Source: Salinarimonas rosea DSM 21201
GTDB taxonomy: Bacteria; Pseudomonadota; Alphaproteobacteria; Rhizobiales; Beijerinckiaceae
Direction of reading: 5' to 3'
Length of the DNA: 64,000 nucleotides
Assembly (NCBI RefSeq): GCF_000429045.1
Contig: NZ_AUBC01000013.1
Location: forward strand, 115,963 to 179,962
Position numbers and translations under genes: made by a program
Notes under the pieces: generated by a model
Told to the model about the DNA's origin: nothing
The model's database searches: none
What the model saw: the letters and a program-made list of their open reading frames with translations, nothing else
Shown: positions 43,383 to 52,183 of the stretch, one piece after another
Layout of the letters: each line of letters opens with the position of its first letter
Numbering within the stretch: position 1 is the first letter of the stretch

Positions 43383-44060
43383 ATGCACAGCGGCATCGTC
43401 CAGATCACGCCGGAGATCGTCCTGCGCGCCTACGCCGCGGGCATCTTCCCCATGGCGGAGAGCGCCGAGGATCCGGGGATCTATTGGGTGGAGCCGCGCG
43501 AGCGCGGGATCATCCCGCTCGACGGCTTCCACGTCGGCAAGCGGCTCGCCCGAACGGTGCGCGCCGACACGTTCGAGGTGCGCATCGACACCGATTTCGA
43601 GGGCGTGATCGACGGCTGCGCCGCGCCGGGACCGGACCGCGAGAAGACCTGGATCAACACGCGCATCCGCCGCATCTACGGCGACCTGTTCGATCTCGGC
43701 TACTGCCACACGGTCGAGGTCTGGGACGGGAACACGCTGGTGGGCGGGCTCTACGGCGTCAGCCTGGGAGCCGCCTTCTTCGGCGAGAGCATGTTCCACG
43801 TCGAGCGCGACGCCTCGAAAGTGGCGCTCGTCCACCTCGTGGCGCGCCTGAAGCGCGGCGGCTACATGCTGCTGGACACGCAGTTCGTGACGGATCACCT
43901 CGCCCAGTTCGGCGCGAGCGAGGTCTCCCGGCGCGAGTACAAGCGCCTGCTCGGGGAGGCGCTCGCCTACGAGGCGCGGTGGGACGCATGGCCGCCGGCC
44001 GAGCCGATCTCCGGCGCGCAGGCCCTGGAGACGATCGCGACGCCGCGCGCGGTGCCCTGA
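43383..44060 (+). CDS. aat: Leucyl/phenylalanyl-tRNA-protein transferase
   Basis: The 225-residue protein has the Aat motifs [56 protein letters not shown] and [15 protein letters not shown], and [11 protein letters not shown] near the end. It attaches Leu or Phe to proteins with N-terminal Arg or Lys, marking them for ClpS/ClpAP degradation. It is transcribed with accBC, an arrangement often seen in Rhizobiales. Confidence 0.95.
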   Translation: MHSGIVQITPEIVLRAYAAGIFPMAESAEDPGIYWVEPRERGIIPLDGFHVGKRLARTVRADTFEVRIDTDFEGVIDGCAAPGPDREKTWINTRIRRIYGDLFDLGYCHTVEVWDGNTLVGGLYGVSLGAAFFGESMFHVERDASKVALVHLVARLKRGGYMLLDTQFVTDHLAQFGASEVSRREYKRLLGEALAYEARWDAWPPAEPISGAQALETIATPRAVP

Positions 44061-44091
44061 GCGGGCGGGCGTGGCTGCGGCTCTGGTCCGG

Positions 44092-44595
44092 TCACCGGCC
44101 GCCGGCGCGGGCCTCGATCGCGGCGACCTCGTCCGGCGTGAGGTCCATGCGCTCGGCCAGGAGCCGCAGGAACTCGCGCTCCTGCATCGTGTCGGGCTCG
44201 ATCACGAGCCGTGCGGCGGCATAGGTGCGCGCGGCCCGCTCGGGCGTCTGGACCGCGTCCGCGATCTCCTCGATGTCGCGCGGCCAGGCGATCTCGTCGT
44301 CGAGGAAGGAGCGATCGTCCGGGTCGAGGCCCGCCTCGCGCATCGCCCCGTGGAGGCGGTCGCGCTCGGAGGCGTCGACGACGCCGTCGGCGGCGGCGGC
44401 CGCGATCATCGTGCGGACGAGGAAGAGCGCCTCGTCGGCGTCCACCCGCGAAACGTCGAGCAGCGGGCCGGCCACCGTCTCCTCGTCGCGCCGCCCCGCC
44501 ACGGCCGCCGCGCCGTGCCGGGCGCCGTCGAGCGCGCGCCTCGAGCCGCGGCCGAGCGCATCCGTGAGCGTCGAGAGCATGCGGCGGGCGTCCAT
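44092..44595 (-). CDS. TerB-like / DUF533 family protein
   Basis: This 167-residue protein has a variable N-terminal part and, from about 50, a helical TerB-like domain. That domain contains ALFLVRTMIAAAAADGVVDASERDRLHGAM, an acidic calcium- or metal-binding-like loop, and a C-terminal ERMDLTPDEVAAIEA helix. The DUF533/YebE and TerB families are helical proteins of unclear role, some membrane-associated and linked to envelope or tellurite stress. It converges with aat. The function is unknown. Confidence 0.75.
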   Translation of the reverse strand: MDARRMLSTLTDALGRGSRRALDGARHGAAAVAGRRDEETVAGPLLDVSRVDADEALFLVRTMIAAAAADGVVDASERDRLHGAMREAGLDPDDRSFLDDEIAWPRDIEEIADAVQTPERAARTYAAARLVIEPDTMQEREFLRLLAERMDLTPDEVAAIEARAGGR

Positions 44596-44684
44596 GGCGC
44601 GTCCTTTCGGCTGTGGGTCGTCCTGCGGTCAGCGAGACGAACGCCGGCCCCGGCACCGCCGTTCCGGATGCGCGAACGGCGATC

Positions 44685-45326
44685 TCAGCCGCGCGCCAGC
44701 GCCGCCGCCGCGCGCGCGAGCCGGCCGATGGCGGCGAGGTCGCCCGCCTCCACGAGCTTCGCGGGCGTCACCCACGTCCCGCCCACGCAGGCGACGTTCG
44801 GGCAGGCGAGGTAGGCCGGCGCGCTCTGCGCGTCGATGCCGCCCGTGGGGCAGAAGCGCAGCGCCGGCAACGGCCCCGCGATGCCCTTGAGCCACGCCGT
44901 CCCGCCGGAGGCCGCCGCGGGGAAGAGCTTGAGCAGCTCGAACCCGCGCTCGTGCAGCGCCATCGCTTCCGACACGGTGGCGCAGCCGGGCATCGCGGGG
45001 ATCGGCGCCGCGGCGAGGGCGTCGGCGAGCCGTGCGGACGTGCCGGGGGTGACGAGCGCCGCCGCGCCGGCGTCCTTCGCCTCCCCGATCTGGCTCGGCG
45101 TCACGATCGTGCCGGCGAGCACGATCGCCTCGGGTGCGTGGCGCGCGATGGCGCGGATGGCGTCGAGGGCGCGGGGCGTGCGCAGCGTCACCTCGACGAC
45201 CGGCAGTCCCGCCTCCACGAGGGTCGCCGCCAGCTCGGGCGCGATGCTCGGGTCGTCGATCGTCACGACGGGGATGACGGGCGCCCTCGCGGCGATGGCG
45301 AGGAGGGTGTGCGTGCGGTCGCGCAT
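44685..45326 (-). CDS. eda: Bifunctional KHG/KDPG aldolase
   Basis: The 213-residue class I aldolase has VVEVTLRTPRALDAI with the catalytic Glu E45, and GFELLKLFPA with the Schiff-base Lys K133. FCPTGGIDAQSAPAYLACPNVACVGGTWV forms the phosphate-binding loop. It cleaves 2-keto-3-deoxy-6-phosphogluconate to pyruvate and glyceraldehyde-3-phosphate, and hydroxy-oxoglutarate to pyruvate and glyoxylate. ATG at 45326 fits family length; the frame runs open further upstream without homology. No other Entner-Doudoroff gene is in the window. Confidence 0.93.
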   Translation of the reverse strand: MRDRTHTLLAIAARAPVIPVVTIDDPSIAPELAATLVEAGLPVVEVTLRTPRALDAIRAIARHAPEAIVLAGTIVTPSQIGEAKDAGAAALVTPGTSARLADALAAAPIPAMPGCATVSEAMALHERGFELLKLFPAAASGGTAWLKGIAGPLPALRFCPTGGIDAQSAPAYLACPNVACVGGTWVTPAKLVEAGDLAAIGRLARAAAALARG

Positions 45327-45433
45327 GATCTCGATCACTCCGGCGAGCGGCCCCCTGCGGCGGGCGGGCCCGGCTTTCGGGCGCGCACGATCCACGCCCG
45401 CGGCCGCGCCGTCAACGCGAAAGCCCACGCCGT

Positions 45434-45859
45434 TCAGGTGCAGTAGAGCCGGTACAGCGTGCCGATCAGCTCGCGTGCCTCGGGCGAGGCGAGGCGGTAG
45501 TAGATCGTCTGGCCGTCGCGGCGCGTGGTGACGAGGCCGAGCGCCCGCAGCTTCGAGAGGTGCTGCGAGAGCGCCGACTGGCCGAGCCCCACGGATTCGG
45601 CGAGCACGCCGACCGAGACCTCCTCGTCCATCATGCGGCACATGGCCATGAGCCGCTTCGAATGCGCCAGCGCCGAGAGCAGCTCGGCCACCTTGTCCGC
45701 CTTCGGCGCGAGCGCGCTGAGATCGTCCGTCGTCGCCACCCCGGTGACACCCTCCATGAGACGTCCGCAACATGGCGGCGTCGCGGGGTTCGGGCAAGAG
45801 CCGGGGAAGGAGCCCGCGCCCGGGGCGGGCGCCTCGGCGGAAGGCGTGGCGGCGTCCAT
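45434..45859 (-). CDS. bigR: ArsR-family regulator, BigR/SqrR-like persulfide sensor
   Basis: The 141-residue ArsR-fold repressor has a Pro/Cys-rich N-terminal extension (about 1-45) and a winged helix (about 50-125) with SVGVLAESVGLGQSALSQHLSKLR as helix-turn-helix. C74 (MAMCRMM) and C140 (YRLYC, second-last residue) are at the places of the two Cys that form the polysulfide link in BigR and SqrR. BigR represses genes for sulfide detoxification. Its neighbours, a DUF442 protein 4 bp upstream and a divergent ETHE1-type dioxygenase, are the known BigR partners. The N-terminal Cys residues (C22, C30, C31) are extra. Confidence 0.85.
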   Translation of the reverse strand: MDAATPSAEAPAPGAGSFPGSCPNPATPPCCGRLMEGVTGVATTDDLSALAPKADKVAELLSALAHSKRLMAMCRMMDEEVSVGVLAESVGLGQSALSQHLSKLRALGLVTTRRDGQTIYYRLASPEARELIGTLYRLYCT

Positions 45860-45863
45860 CGGG

Positions 45864-46286
45864 TCAGCCTCGGTCGAGATAGGGCCGCAGGCCCGAGAGG
45901 TCGTAGCCCGCGCCCTGCGCGATCGACAGGATCTCGTCGGGTGCGCGCACGCCGGCCTGGGTGAAGGCCCACAGCGTCGCGGAGCGCGTGCCGGACCGGC
46001 AATAGGCGAGGGCCGGCGCCTCCGCCTCGGACAGGGCGGCGTCGAAGGCGGCGACATCGTCCATCGTCATCGCGCCGGAAACGACCGGAACGTGGCGATA
46101 GCCGAGACCGAGCCGGCGGGCCTCCGCCTCCATCTGCGCGCTGGAGGGCTGGTCCGGGCTTTCGCCGTCGGGCCGGTTGTTGACGACCGTCCTGAAGCCG
46201 GCCTTCTCGAGCGCGGCGAGGTCCTCGATCGCGATCTGAGGAGCGACGGAGATCTCGGGCGTCAGGCGGCGGATGTCTGCGGTCAT
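45864..46286 (-). CDS. TIGR01244/DUF442 sulfur-transferase-like phosphatase-fold protein
   Basis: This 140-residue protein has the DUF442 fold. KAGFRTVVNNRPDGESPDQP lies near the start, and the Cys loop is AYCRSGTRSATLW, with C96 and R101 (C-x4-R). This domain is the N-terminal half of the Blh/CstB-type beta-lactamase-like hydrolases, where it works with a persulfide dioxygenase in sulfide oxidation. Here it is a separate gene in an operon with the BigR-like regulator (4-bp gap), and the dioxygenase is divergent. Sulfur transfer from a persulfide is the probable job. Confidence 0.85.
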   Translation of the reverse strand: MTADIRRLTPEISVAPQIAIEDLAALEKAGFRTVVNNRPDGESPDQPSSAQMEAEARRLGLGYRHVPVVSGAMTMDDVAAFDAALSEAEAPALAYCRSGTRSATLWAFTQAGVRAPDEILSIAQGAGYDLSGLRPYLDRG

Positions 46287-46435
46287 GGTGCTTCGTCTCC
46301 CGTGTGGTCTCGTGCGCCGCGCGCCCTGCGCGCCGCATCCCGGAAGGATGGCGACGCGTGCGCCCGGGATCAACGGTGGCCCCAGACGGAGATAAGGCAT
46401 CGGCGTCCGAAGTTCAAGGCATTGCTAATTTAGGG

Positions 46436-46446
46436 ATATCTGATAT
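46436..46446. promoter_or_regulatory. BigR-type operator palindrome ATATCTGATAT
   Basis: ATATC and GATAT are exact inverted repeats around one base, in an AT-rich patch of the divergent region (46287-46520). It lies 75 bp upstream of the ETHE1-like gene and 150 bp upstream of the DUF442-bigR operon. BigR-family repressors recognise ATAT-containing palindromes, so it is a good candidate for shared control of both transcripts. The palindrome is visible; binding is inferred. Confidence 0.6.
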
Positions 46447-46520
46447 GCAGGGCGTCGAAGCGAGGCGCGTCTCCCCCGGCGACCTCGCCCTCGTCCGCGA
46501 GCCCACAAGGGAGAGCCGCC

Positions 46521-47402
46521 ATGCCCGAGCCCGTCATCCGCGCCTTCTTCGACGAGCCCACCAACACGGTGAGCTATCTCGTCTCCGACCCGGCCACGAA
46601 GAAGGCCGCCGTCATCGACCCCGTGCTCGACTACGATCACAAGGCCGGTACGGTCACGACCGATTCGGTCGAGGCGATCCTCGCCGCCGCAGACGAGGCG
46701 GGGCTCGAGATCGTCTGGGCGCTCGAGACCCACGCCCACGCCGACCACCTCTCGGGCGCGCCGTACATCAAGGCCAAGACCGGCGCGCGGATCGGCATCG
46801 GAGAGCACATCAAGGAGGTGCAGCGCATCTTCCGGCCGGTGTTCAACGCCACCGACCTGAGGACCGACGGCTCGGATTTCGACCACCTCTTCACCGACGG
46901 CGAGAGGTTCCGCATCGGCGACCGCGAGGCCGAGGTGCTCTACGTGCCGGGCCACACGCCCGCCGACATCGCGATCCGCATCGGCGACGCCGTCTTCGTC
47001 GGCGACACGCTGTTCATGCCGGACTTCGGCACCGCCCGCGCCGACTTCCCCGGCGGCGACGCGAAGAAGCTCTACGCCTCGATCCAGCGCCTGCTGGCGC
47101 TGCCGCCGCAGACGCGGCTGTTCATGTGCCACGACTACAAGGCACCGGGCCGCGACGACTACGCCTGGGAGACGACCGTCGCCGAGCAGCGGCGCGCCAA
47201 CAAGCACGTCCGGGAGGGCGTGACCGAGGAGGAGTTCGTCGCCATGCGCACCGCCCGCGACGCCACGCTCGCGGCGCCGACGCTGCTCCTGCCGTCGATC
47301 CAGGTGAACATCCGCGCCGGCCGCTTTCCGGCCAAGGAGGCGAACGGCGTGCACTACCTGACGATCCCGGTGACGTTCAAGAAGGACGCGCACGCGTCGT
47401 GA
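46521..47402 (+). CDS. ETHE1-like persulfide dioxygenase, MBL fold
   Basis: The 293-residue metallo-beta-lactamase-fold protein has the metal motif H71-A-H73-A-D75-H76 in ETHAHADHLSGA, then YVPGHTPADIA and GDTLFMPDFGTARADFPGG. CHDYKAPGRDDYAWETTVAEQ is typical of ETHE1/Blh dioxygenases. A single iron oxidises glutathione persulfide to sulfite. AGGGAGAG precedes the ATG. It is divergent from the BigR-like operon, with an operator-like palindrome between them, which supports a sulfide-detoxification module. Confidence 0.9.
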   Translation: MPEPVIRAFFDEPTNTVSYLVSDPATKKAAVIDPVLDYDHKAGTVTTDSVEAILAAADEAGLEIVWALETHAHADHLSGAPYIKAKTGARIGIGEHIKEVQRIFRPVFNATDLRTDGSDFDHLFTDGERFRIGDREAEVLYVPGHTPADIAIRIGDAVFVGDTLFMPDFGTARADFPGGDAKKLYASIQRLLALPPQTRLFMCHDYKAPGRDDYAWETTVAEQRRANKHVREGVTEEEFVAMRTARDATLAAPTLLLPSIQVNIRAGRFPAKEANGVHYLTIPVTFKKDAHAS

Positions 47403-47523
47403 GGTCACAGCCCAGCGCCAAGGTTGGGCGTGCGCTCAGAGGTCGTATGCGCGACATATTGCTTTCAACTTCGAGCGCTGCTACGCGAGTCGCACTAAAG
47501 TCACGTATCGGGCGGGGGCACGA

Positions 47524-48297
47524 TTGAAGTGGGATCGTCGACGGCGGATCGCCGCAGGCCTGGTTGTGTTCGTGATGGTGCTCGCCGCCGTGCTCGTCCT
47601 GCAGCGCGGCGAGGAGCGACGCGCGGCGGAGCGGGCCGACGTCCGGCTCCTGGCGTTCGCAGCCTACGACGAGGGGCGCCACGACCAGGCGGTGGCGGGG
47701 CTCGCGACGTTCGCGGACGCGGGTGACGCTGCGGCTTCGCTGCGGCTCGCGCGCCTCTACGCCGAGGGGCTCGGTGTGTCGCGCGACCCTGCGCGCGCCC
47801 GCACGCTCTACGAGCGGGCTGCCGAGGCGGGCCTCGTGGAAGCGTTCCTGCCGCTGGCGCGCATGCTCGAGGCTGCGGCGCGCCGAAGCGGCGAGGCGCG
47901 GGACTGGGAGGCGGCGCGCGGCGCCTACCAGCAGGCCTTTGCGGCGGGCGCGGTGGCCGGCGCGGGAGAGGCCGCGACCCGGCTCGCCGACCTCCATGCC
48001 GCCGGTGACGGCACTCCCGCGAGCGATCTCGACGCGGCCGCGTGGTACCGCCGCGGCGCCGAGGCACGTGACCCGATGGCGCAGTTGCGCCTCGGCCTGC
48101 TGTATGTGGAAGGACGCGGCGTGCCGCAGGACCTCGTGCGCGCCCACGCTTGGCTGAACGTCGCCGCCGCGACGCTGCCCGCGTCGCAGGCGCAGCTGCG
48201 CGAGACTGCCATCGTCTCCCGCGACGCCGTGGAGCGGCGTCTCTCCCGCGCCGAACGGGCGGAGGCGCGGCGGTTGGCGCACGAGCTGTTCGGGTGA
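47524..48297 (+). CDS. Sel1-repeat protein with N-terminal membrane anchor
   Basis: The 257-residue protein starts with TTG at 47524, 5 bp after a run of G. KWDRRRRIAAGLVVFVMVLAAVLVL is a signal anchor. Sel1-like repeats follow: DAAASLRLARLYAEGLGVSRDPARARTLYERAAEAG, AATRLADLHAAGDGTPASDLDAAAWYRRGAEAR and DPMAQLRLGLLYVEGRGVPQDLVRAHAWLNVAA. Such repeats form a helical scaffold for protein binding, probably in the periplasm here. No partner is evident. It stands between the ETHE1-like gene and the convergent VOC gene. Confidence 0.82.
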   Translation: MKWDRRRRIAAGLVVFVMVLAAVLVLQRGEERRAAERADVRLLAFAAYDEGRHDQAVAGLATFADAGDAAASLRLARLYAEGLGVSRDPARARTLYERAAEAGLVEAFLPLARMLEAAARRSGEARDWEAARGAYQQAFAAGAVAGAGEAATRLADLHAAGDGTPASDLDAAAWYRRGAEARDPMAQLRLGLLYVEGRGVPQDLVRAHAWLNVAAATLPASQAQLRETAIVSRDAVERRLSRAERAEARRLAHELFG

Positions 48298-48358
48298 CCA
48301 CAGGCACACCGACCGCGTGGGAGTACGGCTCTCACCTAGCGTACCGGAGTCCCGTCTC

Positions 48359-48991
48359 TCAGCGCAGCAGCACCGTGCGTCCGTCGGGTGTCTCGATCTC
48401 GGCGGAGAACCGGATCGCGGGGCCGGCGACCACCGTCGGCGTTTGGTCGACGCCGAGCGCATCGTAGAGCGCGACGACCGCCTCGGGGTTCGGATGCTCG
48501 AGGACGAAGGCCTCCAGCCGAACGCCCTGGTCCTCGAGCCGCGCCGCCGTCGGTGGCTCGCCTGCGAGATCGATGGCGTACGGCAGGACGCCGCCGAGCG
48601 GGAGCGAACCGTCGGCCGGCACGGCGAAATGGAAGCTGCCCTCGAGCCATCGCTTCGATCCGAGCAGATGCCCGTGGCGCGCGAGGACGGCGTCGATGTC
48701 GTCGGTCCGGGCGACCCAGCCTCCGATGCGATGGCCCCGTGACCACGCTGTGCGGACCGCCTCAGCCCGATCGAGGCCGAACCACCGCGGGCTCGCGGGC
48801 GGCTCGGCGTCGGGGTCGACGGCGATGACCTCGAGATAGGTGTCGGCACCGAGCCGGACCCGCCTGTTGTGCGTGCCCATGTCGACGTGGGTCCGGGCGT
48901 TCGCCGGCGTGATGCCCAGGCTCTCGCCGATATAGGCGATCCCCTCGTCCAAGTCGGGCGCGACGACGGCGATGTGGTCGAACCGCAGCAT
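48359..48991 (-). CDS. VOC superfamily (glyoxalase_3-like) protein
   Basis: This 210-residue protein starts with FDHIAVVAPDLDEGIAYIGESLGI, the typical first VOC module. ARTHVDMGTHNRRVRLG and TYLEVIAVDPDAE complete that module, and a second half ends with IRFSAEIETPDGRTVLLR. The pattern is that of the glyoxalase-like domain group with unknown substrates. Whether a metal is bound is unclear, since only some His and Glu ligands can be placed. No operon partner is seen. Confidence 0.8.
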   Translation of the reverse strand: MLRFDHIAVVAPDLDEGIAYIGESLGITPANARTHVDMGTHNRRVRLGADTYLEVIAVDPDAEPPASPRWFGLDRAEAVRTAWSRGHRIGGWVARTDDIDAVLARHGHLLGSKRWLEGSFHFAVPADGSLPLGGVLPYAIDLAGEPPTAARLEDQGVRLEAFVLEHPNPEAVVALYDALGVDQTPTVVAGPAIRFSAEIETPDGRTVLLR

Positions 48992-49108
48992 GGGCGTGCC
49001 TTCACGGGTGGGGCGCAGCCCGCGTATCGTCGCGGACGTGCAGTCTCGGCCGAGCGTAGCAGGTCGGGGTTGCGGGCGCGAGCGTCGACCGCGCGGCTCT
49101 TCCGCGCG

Positions 49109-50527
49109 CTAGCCGCCGATGCCGTCCGCCTCCTCGCGCAGGAGCGGCGGAACGCTCGTCTTCGCCTCCGACGCGGCCGTCGCTCCGTCCCGCCGCTCCA
49201 GCGTCCGCACCGTCCAGAACGCTGTCGCCAGCGCCGCGATGCCGAAGCCGACGGCGCCGATGCCGACGCCCGCGAGCACGCCCTCGGGGCCGGCGAGCGC
49301 CGCGCCGGCGAGCGCGAAGGGCAGCGTGCCGAGCGTGGCGCGGCCCCAGTTGAAGGCGGTGGAGAACAGCGGATAGCCGAGGTTGTTGAACGAGGCGTTG
49401 GCCACGAACAGGAGCCCGTTGAAGAACCAGACCGGGCCGGAGATCAGGCAGAAGAACACGACCAGCTCGGCCGCCGCGCCGCCGATGCCGAACAGGGCCA
49501 CGATCTCGTGGCGCAGCAATACGAGCAGCGCCCAGGTGACGAGCACGTAGACGCCCGCCACCAGCATCGAGTCGCGCAGGATCGCGCGCATGCGGTCGTA
49601 GCGCAGCGCCCCCCAGTTCTGCCCGAGGATCGGGCCGATGGCGCCCGAGAGCGCGAACAGCCCGCCGAAGGCGAACGGCACGAGCCGCTCCACGATGGCG
49701 TTGCCGGCGATGGCCTCGTCGCCGAAGCGGGCGATGACGGAGGCGGCGAAGCCGGCGGCCACGGGGCTCGCGATCGCAGTGAGCACGGCGGGACCCGCGA
49801 TGTGCGCCATCGGCCCGGCGTGACGCCGCAGGTCCGGCCGGGTCGGCCGCGCGAGGAGCCCGTGCACGCGCAGGACGCCGTGGAGCCCGACGAGCGCGAA
49901 GACGAAGCGCGAGACGATCATGCCGATCGCCGCCCCCTGCCAGCCGAGCCCGAGCCCGAAGATCAGCACAGGATCGAGCAGCGCCGTGACGAGCGCTCCC
50001 GACAGCGTGACGTACATGGCCCGGCGCGCGTCGCCGACCGCCCGCAGCACGCCGGATGCGCCCATGCCGAAGGCCATCACGATGTTCGCCGGCAGCACCA
50101 TCTGGACGAAGCGCGTCGCGACCGCGTGCGCCTCGCCGGTGGCTCCGAGCCAGGTCATGATCACCGGCGCGAGCGGCCAGATCGCGGCGGTGGCGAGCGT
50201 GGCCCCGAGGACCGACCAGGTCAGCGTCGAGGTCGCGAGCCGGCGCGCCCCCTCCCGGTCGCGGGCGCCGAGCGCGCGCGAGACCAGCGCTGCAGTGGCG
50301 ATCATCAGCCCGACATTGATCGAGGTGACGAAGAACAGGAGGATCGTCGCGAGCCCGACGCCCGCGGTGACCGCCTTCACGCCCAGCCAGGAGATGTAGA
50401 GGAGGGAGACGAGGTCCACGAGGAAGATCGCGACGAGCCCGATCGCTCCCGTCACGGTCATCACGACCACGTGGCGCAGGGTCGATCCCCCGACGAAGCG
50501 GCCGTCCTGCGCTCCCGATGCGTCCAA
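49109..50527 (-). CDS. MATE family multidrug/solute exporter
   Basis: The 472-residue membrane protein has twelve hydrophobic segments in two similar halves. GLATILLFFVTSINVGLMIATAALVSRALGARD and GLFALSGAIGPILGQNWGA are the matching MATE motifs in each half. TTG at 50527 is chosen as start because GAGGAGG is 6-7 bp upstream and the first membrane helix begins about 20 residues later. The frame is open further upstream but lacks homology. MATE proteins use proton or sodium gradients to export organic cations and other solutes; the substrate is unknown. Confidence 0.88.
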   Translation of the reverse strand: MDASGAQDGRFVGGSTLRHVVVMTVTGAIGLVAIFLVDLVSLLYISWLGVKAVTAGVGLATILLFFVTSINVGLMIATAALVSRALGARDREGARRLATSTLTWSVLGATLATAAIWPLAPVIMTWLGATGEAHAVATRFVQMVLPANIVMAFGMGASGVLRAVGDARRAMYVTLSGALVTALLDPVLIFGLGLGWQGAAIGMIVSRFVFALVGLHGVLRVHGLLARPTRPDLRRHAGPMAHIAGPAVLTAIASPVAAGFAASVIARFGDEAIAGNAIVERLVPFAFGGLFALSGAIGPILGQNWGALRYDRMRAILRDSMLVAGVYVLVTWALLVLLRHEIVALFGIGGAAAELVVFFCLISGPVWFFNGLLFVANASFNNLGYPLFSTAFNWGRATLGTLPFALAGAALAGPEGVLAGVGIGAVGFGIAALATAFWTVRTLERRDGATAASEAKTSVPPLLREEADGIGG

Positions 50528-50794
50528 TGCGCCCCTCCTCGCCGCTCTCCCGGGCGGGTGCACCGTAGCGCGTCCCACAGCGGGGGAACATCCGGTGCCC
50601 TCCGCGGGATGCGGCGCGGCCTGCAAGCGCATCCTTGCAGACCCGTCTCGCGGGCGGGACCGCGGCGGCGCGAGTCGCGCAGCGCCCGTCCGCGCCGCCG
50701 GCCGGTTGCCCATGCGTCCTGCGGATTCCTGGGGGCTTTCCCCCGGCGCCGCGGGCGCCTAGGCTCGGCTTCTGCATTCGGACGGAGTCATCCC

Positions 50795-52168
50795 GTGCTC
50801 ACCAATCTCGCCGCCCGCGACGTCGAAACCCTGATCCACCCTTACACCCATCTCGACAAGTTCCGCGAGACGGGCCCGCTCGTGATCGAGCGCGGCGAGG
50901 GCGTCCACGTCTTCGACGGGGCGGGCAAGCCCTATCTCGAGGGCATGGCCGGGCTGTGGTGCACCTCGCTCGGCTATTCCAACCGCGAGCTCGTCGAGGC
51001 CGCCCGCGAGCAGATGGAGAGGCTGCCCTTCCAGCACATCTTCTCGGGGCGCAGCCACGACCCTGCGATCGCGCTCGCCGAGGCGCTCAAGGAGATCGCG
51101 CCCGTGCCGATCTCCAAGGTGATGTTCTGCTCCTCGGGATCGGAGGCGAACGACACGCAGGTGAAGCTCGCCTGGTACATGAACAACGCGCTCGGCCGGC
51201 CGCGGAAGAAGAAGATCATCGCCCGGGTGAAGGGCTATCACGGTGTCACCGTCGCCTCCGCCTCGCTCACCGGCCTGCCGGCGAACCACGCGCTGTTCGA
51301 CCTGCCGATCCAGAACATCCTCCACACCTCCTGCCCGCACCACTACCGCTTCGCGGAGGAGGGCGAGACCGAGGAGGCGTTCTCGGCGCGGCTCGCCGCC
51401 GAGCTCGAGGAGACGATCCTGCGCGAGGACCCGGACACGGTCGCCGCCTTCATCGCCGAGCCGGTGATGGGCGCCGGCGGGGCGCTGGTGCCGCCGAAGG
51501 GCTATTTCGAGGCGATCGGGGCGGTGCTCGCGAAGTACGACGTGCGGCTCATCGCCGACGAGGTGATCTGCGGCTTCGGGCGGCTCGGGACGATGTTCGG
51601 GAGCGAGCGCCTCGGCATGAGCCCGCACACGATCTCGGTCGCCAAGGCCATCACCTCGGCCTACATGCCGCTCGGCGCGGTGATGATCGACGAGCCGATG
51701 TACCAGGCGATGCTCGCGGGCTCCCGCGAGGTCGGCACCTTCGGCCACGGCTTCACCTATTCCGGCCACCCCACCACCTGCGCCGTCGCCTTGAAGACGC
51801 TCGAGATCTACGCGCGCGACCGGATCGTCGAGGGCGTCGCGGCCAAGGAGCCGCACTTCCTGCGCCGGCTGGCGCAGCTCGAGGCGCATCCCCTGGTGGG
51901 CGAGGCGCGCGGCATCGGGCTCATCGCCGGCATCGAGCTCGTCGCAGACAAGGCGACGAAGCGGCAGTACGACCCCAAGCTCATGGTCGCGGCGAAGGCG
52001 GTCGGCTTCTGCCAGGAGGAGGGGCTGATCCTGCGCAACCTGATGGGCGACCGGCTCGCGATCTGCCCGCCGCTGATCATCACCGAGGCGGAGATCGACG
52101 AGCTGTTCGACAAGCTCGGCCGGGCGCTCGACCGGACGCTCGACTGGGTGCGGACGCAGGCGGGCTGA
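50795..52168 (+). CDS. Class III (omega) aminotransferase
   Basis: The 457-residue pyridoxal-phosphate enzyme has LWCTSLGYSNRELVEAA, the CSSGSEANDTQVKLAWYMNN cofactor loop, VKGYHGVTVASASLTG, LIADEVICGFGRLGTMFGSE and the catalytic Lys in SVAKAITSAYMPLGAV. FGHGFTYSGHPTTCAVAL and RGIGLIAGIELV follow. These match bacterial omega-amino acid:pyruvate, beta-alanine or polyamine aminotransferases. GTG at 50795 is used, with GGAG (50784-50787) upstream. The 267 bp before it hold no gene. Specificity cannot be read. Confidence 0.88.
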   Translation: MLTNLAARDVETLIHPYTHLDKFRETGPLVIERGEGVHVFDGAGKPYLEGMAGLWCTSLGYSNRELVEAAREQMERLPFQHIFSGRSHDPAIALAEALKEIAPVPISKVMFCSSGSEANDTQVKLAWYMNNALGRPRKKKIIARVKGYHGVTVASASLTGLPANHALFDLPIQNILHTSCPHHYRFAEEGETEEAFSARLAAELEETILREDPDTVAAFIAEPVMGAGGALVPPKGYFEAIGAVLAKYDVRLIADEVICGFGRLGTMFGSERLGMSPHTISVAKAITSAYMPLGAVMIDEPMYQAMLAGSREVGTFGHGFTYSGHPTTCAVALKTLEIYARDRIVEGVAAKEPHFLRRLAQLEAHPLVGEARGIGLIAGIELVADKATKRQYDPKLMVAAKAVGFCQEEGLILRNLMGDRLAICPPLIITEAEIDELFDKLGRALDRTLDWVRTQAG

Positions 52169-52183
52169 GGGGCCCGCCGCCCG

